A stretch of 64,000 nt of DNA from Trichomonas vaginalis G3 (lineage: Eukaryota; Parabasalia; Trichomonadida; Trichomonadidae), in contig NC_067207.1 in the NCBI RefSeq assembly GCF_026262505.1, positions 22,226,082 to 22,290,081 of the forward strand, read 5' to 3'. Of this stretch, positions 30,632 through 38,814 are shown one piece after another (within the stretch, counting starts at the first letter, position 1; every line of letters begins with the position of its first letter). The translations under genes and the position numbers were made by a program. The notes beneath the pieces were generated by a model. The model did no database searches and was not told the DNA's origin. It saw only the letters and a list, made by a program, of their open reading frames with translations.

Positions 30632-31322
30632 AGCAATGAATTCAAGTGGGTGAAAAAAGAGGTGAAAAAAGAGGTGAGATCTCACCACTTCACCTAAATT
30701 TATTTTTGTGCTATGTTTTCATACGTGTGAGGGTGGTGATATCATTAATTTTTAAGTTTATTTTTTAAAATTATTTTTATTTTATTTTTATATAAATGAC
30801 GAAAACTATTGAGATAACAAACTACAACGGTCATGAGTTCAAGAATTTGTTCTTCGTTCCTCGTGAAAATACATTCTATCAGATACGAGGGAGAAAGGGT
30901 AAAGTTAGTTTGAGCGTTTATGACTACAAGCATAATGGAAAGTTTATACAAGCATACGATACAAACGGTAAGCGTGTTTCATTAGCTTTGTCAAAACTTA
31001 CTAACATTTATTTTGACAGTGACTTTGACCTATATGAAGAAGAAAGTGAGTCAGAAGATTATGAGCTGTTATGTGAAGCACAGCAATGGGAGGAGTTGCA
31101 ATACTTTTGTAAGTGAGAACGTTTATTTTTTACATTAGTGAAGTCGTTAGCGAAAACGTTAGTGAGGTGAAGTGGTTGGCGGCTTTGTAAATATTTAAGG
31201 TTAAGTTAGTGTTGTCGTTTGTGTTGTAAAATATACGTTAACGGTTTTGTAAAGTGTCAAATTCACAAGTATTGGGTAAGATGGAACGCAGTGCCACCGT
31301 ACCCATGACTTGTATACTAACT
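30622..31322. repeat. Right TIR of the Polinton
   Basis: Reverse complement of 9154-9831 with small A/T-run differences. It includes the second copy of the 106-aa gene and the palindrome core at 30673-30686, and ends CTAACT at 31322, followed by the duplicated ATCTC. Confidence 0.85.
30796..31116 (+). CDS. TIR-encoded 106-aa Polinton protein (right copy)
   Basis: Same protein, residue for residue, as the left-TIR copy at 9360-9680; it reads toward the right end of the element. ATG 30796 is preceded by TTTTTATTTTATTTTTATAT. Conservation of both copies may reflect TIR homogenisation rather than selection. Confidence 0.7.
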   Translation: MTKTIEITNYNGHEFKNLFFVPRENTFYQIRGRKGKVSLSVYDYKHNGKFIQAYDTNGKRVSLALSKLTNIYFDSDFDLYEEESESEDYELLCEAQQWEELQYFCK

Positions 31323-32210
31323 ATCTCCCACCCTCTAATTCCCTCCCTGACAGCGGGAAACTTTGTCTGAATGTTAAACTATTCAGACAAAGTTTCCCAC
31401 TGTTTGCGAAGGAATTATTGGCTATGATGTACTGATTCATGATCAGTACATCATAGCCAACAATTCCTTATATAAAGTTCAAAAACTTGGGTGCAATCAG
31501 TTCTGATTGCACCCAAGTTTTTGAACTTTCTTGAGGGAATGGAAGAGTAAGAGGTATACATTATGAATATATACCTCTTACCCTTCCATTCCCTCTCTGA
31601 CAGCGGGAAACTTTGTCTGAATGTTAAACTATTCAGACAAAGTTTCCCGCTGTCAGCGAAAGAATTGTTCCATCTGGTGCATAGAGTGTGAATCTATGCA
31701 CCAAATGGAGCAAGTCCCTCGCGAAATTGCCCAAACTTGCGTCGCATTTCAAAGATTGCGACCCAAATTTTGGCGATTTCTAGTAGAGATGGAGTATTTT
31801 GAGTCACTGACCTATATGCAGTGGCTCAAAGGGCTCCATCTCTACTTTGAAGCAAGGAAACTTTCCTCGAAATTTTGATAATTTGAAGAAAGTTTTCAAG
31901 CAATTAACAAAGGATTACTCGCTATGAGGTAAAAATTCTAGATTTTCACCTCATAGCGAGAGCTTCCCTTTCATTGCTTGAAAACTTTCCCCAGCTTCAA
32001 AATTGGGGAAAGGGCTGTAAAGTCGACTCCGATACCAGCAGGTACCAGAGTATTTAAAAGAGAAGCCCTCGTACGAGTTTCTATGAAGACCTTCTCATTC
32101 AAGAAGATCTTAATAGAAAATCGTACGAGGGCATTGGAAACTCGCGTCTGGTACATGTTGGTACCAGAGTGTTTGAGATTTGAAGACTCTGGTACTAACA
32201 TGTACCAGAA
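31323..32210. repeat. Chain of about ten DNA hairpins
   Basis: Consecutive inverted repeats: 31351-31402, 31409-31469, 31475-31529, 31533-31595, 31599-31654, 31664-31713, 31715-31780 (imperfect), 31784-31848, 31888-31988 (nested), 32042-32154 and 32146-32210. Arms are about 17-28 bp with 5-12-base loops, mostly perfect. 31351-31402 and 31599-31654 are near-copies of one another (GGGAAACTTTGTCTGAAT arms). 31475-31529 is a near-copy of 9050-9107. No protein is encoded. The chain continues at 9050-9153 across the Polinton. Origin unknown. Confidence 0.85.
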
Positions 32211-32768
32211 TTTATGATGAATTTAAGATGGACCATTATAAAATGGTAGCGGTTTGTTTCAAAAAAATTTAGATGAGATTTGCATAGATATAGATTATAT
32301 GATTTATACATATGAAAAATAATATATAAAAATATAATTTTGAGATAATTATGTAAATAATATTTTAAATATTTGAATTTGAGGTATAATTTTATAGTAA
32401 AATATATTATAAAGAGTATTTATATAAATATTGTAAAATAATATAAGTAATAAAAATTGAGACCCCCTCCCTGTTTTTGATGTTTTGTCACTTTTTCGGT
32501 AATTCTTATTGTTTCGATTATTCTTCAGTACATCGATTGTGTATCTAAAATAATATCATTATCCTTATTCTGTTTTTTCCAAAATTCTTTTAAATATCTT
32601 TTTTGGTTAGATTACTTTATACTTTTTACTTTTATTTTTTAATTTCAAAAAAAAATTTGGTGATTGTTCTATTCTGTTACAATGTGCATTATCATATTCT
32701 AATGAATTATTCATTGCATACATTTAAAAAAACTTGTTAAAAATGAAATTAAAAAATTATGTTTATTA
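32211..32768. other. AT-rich spacer with the second 81-bp direct repeat
   Basis: Very AT-rich sequence with no gene. 32516-32596 is the exact second copy of the 81-bp repeat at 8288-8368. TTTTGTCACTTTTTCGG at about 32483 is another example of the TGTCACTTTTT word. The remainder is the 3' flank of the DDE gene. Confidence 0.6.
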
Positions 32769-33743
32769 TTACGCTGTGAATGCGTCAACAGCGGTCATGC
32801 CTGTATCTGTATCCCATATTTGCCACAACCTTTCTGTATCTGCATTTGTGTATTTCGGTTTCAGCTGATACATTTGATTTGGCGTGTAATTTGTTCCAGT
32901 TAATGGATTAATTGGGAGATCTTCATGCGGTGTGTTATTATTGTACTCCCAAATAAAGGCAGGAATAGCCTGAATGCTTTGGCAGCGCTCCAATGTCGGC
33001 CAGAATCTCTCAATCTTCCCATTTTGGTAGGGAGAATGAGAGTCTGTATGCCGCCATTGGACGCCCCAAAGATCAAGTAGATCTTGAAAGGCGCCCCTAT
33101 TTTCTGAACCGTTGTCGGTCCAGAAACAATAAGGGGCGCCAAATTCAATAAAGGCGGAAGCCGCAACGTTCGCTGTCGTCGCTGCCAGCATATCTGGTAT
33201 TTGTATACACGCTAGGACTTTGCGGCTAAAATCGTCGATTATGCCATAAATATACTGGCCACGAACACCCCTAAAATAATGAACATCTGCGTGCCAGATA
33301 AGATTGGGTGAAAGCGCCCAATATCTTACTGCTGTTTCTGGCCCGGCATGCTCTAATCGCGTCTTGGTGAAATGATTTTCTTTGAAGTATCTGCGTACTT
33401 CTCTATAAGATACATCAATTTGTTGTAATTTCAAACGTTTCCATTGTTTTGTTTGACCACAGGGAAAGGCCCAGTGGTCATGTATCACAGCAAGAGCTTT
33501 GATTTGGTCGTAGGGATTGACCCTACGACCTTTCTTGCCTTTAGGCAATGGGATATTCTGTAAGCTAAATTGATTTTGTAAAAAAGATTTTGAAACATCT
33601 AAATATTTGAAATCATTTGATTGAAGGGTTGGGGCGATGGGAACATGTGTGCAAGCTTCTTCCCATGTCATTTTACCTTCTTCAATCTGATTGGAAATAC
33701 CAATTAGGTAAATTCGATCGACATACCCTTTGTAAGGATTCAT
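32769..33743 (-). CDS. DDE transposase/integrase, rve fold, IS481-like
   Basis: 324 aa from ATG 33743 (the frame is open a little further). An HTH-like basic N-terminal region (KKGRRVNPYDQIKALAVIHD to SYREVRRYFKEN) precedes an RNase-H core. First Asp in IWHADVHYF, second in FWTDNGSEN, Glu in YQNGKIERFW, with 34 residues between second Asp and Glu. IDDFSRKVLA follows the first Asp, as in IS481/IS3-type enzymes. An Inr TCATTA lies just before the ATG, so host transcription is plausible. It sits inside the outer element and is its best transposase candidate. It is distinct from the Polinton integrase at 17129. The frame looks whole. Confidence 0.8.
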   Translation of the reverse strand: MNPYKGYVDRIYLIGISNQIEEGKMTWEEACTHVPIAPTLQSNDFKYLDVSKSFLQNQFSLQNIPLPKGKKGRRVNPYDQIKALAVIHDHWAFPCGQTKQWKRLKLQQIDVSYREVRRYFKENHFTKTRLEHAGPETAVRYWALSPNLIWHADVHYFRGVRGQYIYGIIDDFSRKVLACIQIPDMLAATTANVAASAFIEFGAPYCFWTDNGSENRGAFQDLLDLWGVQWRHTDSHSPYQNGKIERFWPTLERCQSIQAIPAFIWEYNNNTPHEDLPINPLTGTNYTPNQMYQLKPKYTNADTERLWQIWDTDTGMTAVDAFTA

Positions 33744-34207
33744 TCTAATGAAGTACGTTAACAATCAAAATATTCTATAAGTGTCTAGTATGGAATTCAA
33801 AAGAATAAAGAAAATGGTAACGTAAATAAACGTATTATGAAATAATTTATAATTAAAATGAAAAAAAGAAAAAATAATAAGTAAAGTGACTGGAAATGAA
33901 AATGAAAATCAGTGTTGTAATAAACAGAAATTCATCAAAAGTGACAGCTCTCAATTTTTTGACATTTGTAAATTCTAAATTGAATGAGAAAAATGAAATA
34001 ATACTAAGCATAATACAATATTCTAGATTTAATTATAATTAGGAAAAAGTTAGTTTTGAGAGTACTTTTCATAGGCATATAGAATGAAATCTCCTGAAAA
34101 ATAATATCACATAAACTCATATTATTTTCTAATATATAACTATTTTATATAAAAATCAAATTCGAGAAAGGGACAGACTAGCCCATTGTCACTTTTTAAT
34201 TTAGCAA

Positions 34208-35632
34208 ATGAACGCTTATGGAGTGGAGTTTTTGGGTAAATCTGATTTGCTTATAAATGAAATAAAATCAAAAGAAACCATATTGGCATTATATTATGCA
34301 AAAATAAATGATCTTACTTAGTACTTTTAAAGTTAATTTCAGAAAAAATTTGACACAATGGTATCCGGCACATACAAGTGGTGTACAACCAAAATATAAG
34401 TTGGTTTAAACATATATTGCTATATCTCATGATCTTACTTAGTACTTTTAAAGTTAATTTCAGAAAAAATTTGACACAATGGTATCCGGCACATACAAGT
34501 GGTGTACAACCAAAATATAAGTTGGTTTAAACATATATTGCTATATCTCATGATCTTACTTAGTACTTTTAAAGTTAATTTCAGAAAAAATTTGACACAA
34601 TGGTATCCGGCACATACAAGTGGTGTACAACCAAAATATAAGTTGGTTTAAACATATATTGCTATATCTCATGATCTTACTTAGTACTTTTAAAGTTAAT
34701 TTCAGAAAAAATTTGACACAATGGTATCCGGCACATACAAGTGGTGTACAACCAAAATATAAGTTGGTTTAAACATATATTGCTATATCTCATGATCTTA
34801 CTTAGTACTTTTAAAGTTAATTTCAGAAAAAATTTGACACAATGGTATCCGGCACATACAAGTGGCGTACAACCAAAATATAAGTTAGTTTAAACATATA
34901 TTGCTATATCTCATGATCTTACTTAGTACTTTTAAAGTTAATTTCAGAAAAAATTTGACACAATGGTATCCGGCACATACAAGTGGTGTACAACCAAAAT
35001 ATAAGTTAGTTTAAACATATATTGCTATATCTCATGATCTTACTTAGTACTTTTAAAGTTAATTTCAGAAAAAATTTGACACAATGGTATCCGGCACATA
35101 CAAGTGGTGTACAACCAAAATATAAGTTGGTTTAAACATATATTGCTATATCTCATGATCTTACTTAGTACTTTTAAAGTTAATTTCAGAAAAAATTTGA
35201 CACAATGGTATCCGGCACATACAAGTGGTGTACAACCAAAATATAAGTTGGTTTAAACATATATTGCTATATCTCATGATCTTACTTAGTACTTTTAAAG
35301 TTAATTTCAGAAAAAATTTGACACAATGGTATCCGGCACATACAAGTGGTGTACAACCAAATCTTCGACTCGATGAACTTGTCATCGAGTTATATTCCAG
35401 TGTTGTTCCTTCATTCCTGATTAAGTTGCAAATTAAAGGTCTGGATTCAGAGAGAAGTGTTAAAGTTATCAAAAAAGTCACAAGAGATTTCGAAGAAATG
35501 ACACAATTTAAAAAAGTCGAATGCATCAGTATGCTTGAAGCTGTTCAGAAAGGTCTGAAAAATGATACACTTGATCCCAACATTGTTTACTCAACATTAA
35601 AAATATTATTGCAAAGAAAACATTTGATTTAA
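34208..35632 (+). pseudogene. Gene remnant of the Mutator-like element, split by a satellite
   Basis: ATG 34208 lies 17 bases after the A of the TCACTT initiator inside the TIR, and opens a 37-aa frame (MNAYGVEFLGKSDLLINEIK onwards). After the satellite a frame continues with RKNLTQWYPAHTSGVQPNLR and ends MLEAVQKGLKNDTLDPNIVY...KHLI at 35632. The 121-bp satellite, not a multiple of three, separates the two. The C-terminal 34 residues recur in the short element at 7951-8276. I recognise no transposase motif in what remains. Confidence 0.5.
34310..35357. repeat. 121-bp satellite, about 8.7 copies
   Basis: GATCTTACTTAGTACTTTTA recurs at 34310, 34431, 34552, 34673, 34794, 34915, 35036, 35157 and 35278, an exact 121-bp period. 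Copies are nearly identical, with single-base variants such as GTGGCGTAC and TAAGTTAG. The last copy merges into unique gene sequence. It appears to have arisen by amplification of part of the element's own gene. Confidence 0.9.
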
Positions 35633-36865
35633 TAAACATTTAATTTATTATAATTAATTTTTTATTACAGTATAGTAAAAAATGCTATAAATAAATTATT
35701 ATATTTTATTAAAATGTGACTTTTAATAGTAAGTGAATAAAATAAATCAGGAATTGGGAAAGAAATAAGGTTAATTAAAAATAATGAAAATTGCAAGTTT
35801 AAGGTTAATGAAAAAGTGACAATGGGCGAGTTTGTCCCCCACTCATCAAATTCAATGATCTTAAAAGCGAAGGATAAACCTCAAAATTTACGAATATAAT
35901 GAGTGGGAATATAATGCTTATCTATCATAAAACCATATGAAATATCAATTTTTGCTTTACGCCTAATTTTTGACGACAATTAGCAAAAAATGTTAAATGT
36001 TAACACTCAGTCCATTTGAATATGAAAAATAAAATTGACTTTGATTAAATGTTTTTATTTATCATGCAATTCTTCTTGCGACCAAAGATTTGAATAAAAG
36101 TTCAAAAAATAAGATAGCTTAAAAAATAATATACGGTAGTGTTTACTAATAGATGAATAGTATATAAATTCTATTAAAATGGATTTGATCCAAAAAAATA
36201 TATAAAATTTGGTCATAAATAAAATCGTTTTAAATTACTTCTTCATTTAAATTATAACAATTATTTTTGGTTTTATATTTTTTTGGATCAAATCCATTTT
36301 AATAGAATTTATATACTATTCATCTATTAGTAAACACTACCGTATATTATTTTTTAAGCTATCTTATTTTTTGAACTTTTATTCAAATCTTTGGTCGCAA
36401 GAAGAATTGCATGATAAATAAAAACATTTAATCAAAGTCAATTTTATTTTTCATATTCAAATGGACTGAGTGTTAACATTTAACATTTTTTGCTAATTGT
36501 CGTCAAAAATTAGGCGTAAAGCAAAAATTGATATTTCATATGGTTTTATGATAGATAAGCATTATATTCCCACTCATTATATTCGTAAATTTTGAGGTTT
36601 ATCCTTCGCTTTTAAGATCATTGAATTTGATTTTTATATAAAATAGTTATATATTAGAAAATAATATGAGTTTATGTGATATTATTTTTCAGAAGATTTT
36701 GTGTTCTTCTTCAAAATTTTACTTTTTTATTAAAAAGAATCTTTACAAAATATACATTTACTTTAATTAATATTTAAAAACGTGCTCTATCAAAAGTTCC
36801 AAAAATTCAATATTTTAGCTTTTCTGAGGTGTCACTTTTGATGAATTTCTGTTTACAAGAGTGTA

Positions 36866-37653
36866 CAGTTTTATTTTTTTCTCGCTGTGAAACGTATTCG
36901 GTCATTTTTTTAAAAATTAATTTTTTGTTAGAGATAAGAGCTAAAACTCGGTAAACAACTTCTTTATGTCTAGAAAATTCTATCTTGCCTTTTATTTTTT
37001 TCTCGCTGTGAAACGTATTCGGTCATTTTTTTAAAAATTAATTTTTTGTTAGAGATAAGAGCTAAAACTTTGCAGACAACTCCCCCATGTCTAGCAAATT
37101 TAACATTCGTCTCCCATTTTTATATATTTGGTTTAGAATGTTCGAAAATGCGTAATATGGTCATTAATATTAATTGAAAAGAACCTTGAATTAATTCAAT
37201 CTGATCTCACAAAATATTTTAAATTACAAACTTTGTAGTTTGAATAGATAATTAGTATTAAACTCAAATAACTAGTTTATTTTTGAATAAAAATTATTTG
37301 AATTTATTCAATTTTGTGAATTTTCCTTCAAAAATCAAGTTTAAATATCTTATTTGCCATATAATTATAAATACAATGAAACATATTCGAAATTGAAAAG
37401 AATGACTTTTTCTGTTCTTTCAATCATTCAATTTGAATTTTGCAATATTGGATTTCTCATTAAATAGCTATTAAAAACAACAAGCAATTTAACTTACATT
37501 CAAATTTATTTGTGTTATATTCAATCTTCTCAAAACTTATAATTTTCGGCTATAGCATGATTATATGCTATATAATATAATAAACCTATAATAGTATCAT
37601 TCTTTCAATTATTTGAAGAGAAAACCGAAAAAATCTATTTTCGGTCTATAACA
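36866..37653. repeat. Right TIR of the outer element
   Basis: Reverse complement of 6245-6960 and part of the satellite. It holds about 1.7-2 units of the 120-bp repeat (36873-37085) versus eight in the left arm. Outer end GGTCTATAACA, then the 15-bp duplication at 37654-37668. Confidence 0.85.
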
Positions 37654-37806
37654 GTTATGAACAAAGTTATACATGAAATAACAATTAAAATTTTTATTTG
37701 TAAATGCATTCCTTGTATTCAAGAGTAATGAGGGACCAATATATATAGTATTCAATAGCTCATAATACACATTATATTATGCTTGTTTTGTTGCATAATT
37801 TTATAA

Positions 37807-38397
37807 ATGAAAATCCCAATTGTTATCTCAAATAGACAAAAAGATAATCCAATGATTGAACTACTTAAAGGAATTCCTTGTAATTGGATTGAAGATGACT
37901 GTGCTGACTATATTGTGGGTTCCGATATTGGAGTATTGTTTTTATCATTAAAATTTCATAGACAATATCCAAGATATTTAGAAGAAAGAGTTAAAAAATT
38001 CCAAGGTAACTTTAAATCAAGAGTTCTTTTAACATTAGTTGATGTCGAAGATCCAGATCTCGCGATTTCAAAGTTAACAAGGACTGCTCAAGGAAGCTAT
38101 ATGACTCTTGTTCTAGCATTCAAATATGATGAAGTTGCACGCTGGTTGATTAGCATGTATAACACTCAAGATGCAATTTCAGATGAACTTAAAGCATCTA
38201 ATGAAACACCTTTTGAAACAGGCGTTAATTGTTTGCATGCATTGGGATTATCTCGCAGAGAAGCAGAAGAACTTTTAACAACTTATGGCTCAATCTATAA
38301 ATGCTTAACGACTTCAAAGGAAGAGATCATGAAAACAACATCTCTTAGTGCAAAAAAGGTTGACATGATTTATGAAGCTATAAGATCACAATTTTAA
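37807..38397 (+). CDS. ERCC1: ERCC1/Rad10-like DNA repair protein
   Basis: 196 aa. The central domain (about 30-115) matches ERCC1: DYIVGSDIGVLFLSLKFHRQ, then RVLLTLVDVEDPDLAISKLT and YMTLVLAFKYDEVARWLISM. The C-terminal part (about 130-195) is a tandem helix-hairpin-helix (LHALGLSRREAEELLTTYGS, TSLSAKKVDMIYEAIR). ERCC1 pairs with XPF to cut 5' of DNA lesions in nucleotide excision repair. The protein is short, close to archaeal/core size, without an N-terminal XPA-binding extension. It was divergent to Vps11 before the mobile block inserted; about 138 bp of upstream sequence remain after the duplication. GCATAATTTTATAA just before the ATG is only a weak Inr. Confidence 0.9.
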   Translation: MKIPIVISNRQKDNPMIELLKGIPCNWIEDDCADYIVGSDIGVLFLSLKFHRQYPRYLEERVKKFQGNFKSRVLLTLVDVEDPDLAISKLTRTAQGSYMTLVLAFKYDEVARWLISMYNTQDAISDELKASNETPFETGVNCLHALGLSRREAEELLTTYGSIYKCLTTSKEEIMKTTSLSAKKVDMIYEAIRSQF

Positions 38398-38814
38398 AAT
38401 ATATATTTTATTTTTCTTTCCTGTAGATTGTAAAGTCATATTAACAGGTTGCTTATTGTTACGTAAATAAAAATTTTTATTCCAAATATAGAATTTTGTT
38501 TGATATATGTCGGACTTTCTAAATTTGGACTGATGATCTTCCCAATGTTTTCATTAAGAATATTTTTCAATAAAGAATATCTGGATTCAGTATTCACTTA
38601 GCTTATTCATTGTGTGTTTAAATATGTAATCGATATTCTTTTAACAGATAATTGTTATACTATGAACAGCCTATTTTCAATGAGTTTGAATCATTTGAAT
38701 GCATGCCTTGAAAATTATTCCTGATGTGCAAATATTCTCTCATATTGCCAACAATTAATCATTGATACTTGGTCATATGTTTTCTATGCTGCATAGTATG
38801 TCTATATTTCATAT
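38398..38814. other. Intergenic, ERCC1 to Rpf2
   Basis: AT-rich with no gene. The last bases hold TTTCATATATG, a perfect Inr four bases before the upstream Rpf2 ATG at 38815. Confidence 0.5.

Larger units (their letters stand above)
9154..31322. mobile_element. Maverick/Polinton, 22.2 kb, broken
   Basis: Starts AGTTAG and ends CTAACT, flanked by ATCTC at 9149-9153 and 31323-31327. AG..CT termini and 5-6-bp duplications are established Polinton traits. TIRs are about 680-700 bp and nearly identical, each holding one copy of a 106-aa gene. Parts recognised: packaging ATPase, integrase, protein-primed polymerase B, major and minor jelly-roll-type capsid proteins, collagen/tail-fibre-like protein, KilA-N protein, HNH endonuclease and several unknown small proteins. 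I did not find an adenain-like protease. Several genes are broken (very roughly 15-20 breaks in all). Near-identical TIRs point to a young insertion. Confidence 0.92.
34164..35844. mobile_element. Mutator-like element with 9-bp TSD ATCAAATTC
   Basis: TIRs: left GAGAAAGGGACAGACTAGCC then CATTGTCACTTTTT; right (reverse complement) GAGTGGGGGACAAACTCGCC then the same. ATCAAATTC is at 34155-34163 and 35845-35853. The empty site survives in the opposite arm of the surrounding inverted repeat, where GAATTTGAT occurs once (about 36624), confirming insertion with a 9-bp duplication. It contains a satellite and remnants of one gene. Total 1681 bp; not autonomous. Confidence 0.9.
33922..36855. repeat. 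Long inverted repeat (about 427-bp arms) with matching 26-bp tips
   Basis: Bases 34090-34163 plus 35854-36206 are the reverse complement of 36271-36697, around a loop of about 64 bases. The left arm is interrupted by the Mutator-like element at 34164-35844. Farther out, TAAACAGAAATTCATCAAAA (from 33922) matches the reverse complement of the sequence ending at 36855, while the intervening 130-150 bp on the two sides differ. This may be a foldback-type element; I found no clear target duplication. Confidence 0.75.
6245..37653. mobile_element. Giant nested DNA transposon (IS481-like DDE; TG..CA ends; 15-bp TSD)
   Basis: Bases 6245-6960 and 36866-37653 are reverse complements with essentially no differences over the unique part: the first 33 bases show two (TGG/TGT, and TTTTGG/TTTCGG). 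The ends read TG..CA. GTTATGAACAAAGTT flanks both sides (6230-6244 and 37654-37668), a 15-bp target duplication. Inside lie an rve-type DDE gene (32769-33743), an unknown gene (8482-9030), a hairpin chain, a long inverted repeat, two Mutator-like insertions and a Polinton. Without the guests the shell is about 7.2 kb. IS481-family prokaryotic elements have TGT..ACA ends and 4-15-bp duplications (established). Linking this shell to the DDE gene is inference; the near-identical arms imply a recent insertion. Confidence 0.7.

Noticed and set aside
31621-31878. 85-codon open frame in the hairpin chain
   Set aside because: It runs through successive hairpins, so its composition is dictated by the inverted repeats; no Inr and no family.
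34310-35350. The 121-bp array as CRISPR or as coding repeats
   Set aside because: No spacers, and a 121-bp period shifts frame at every unit, so it cannot encode a repeated protein.
35225-35350. N-terminal part of a 135-codon frame over the last satellite unit
   Set aside because: It is translated satellite; only the part after about 35350 looks like gene sequence.
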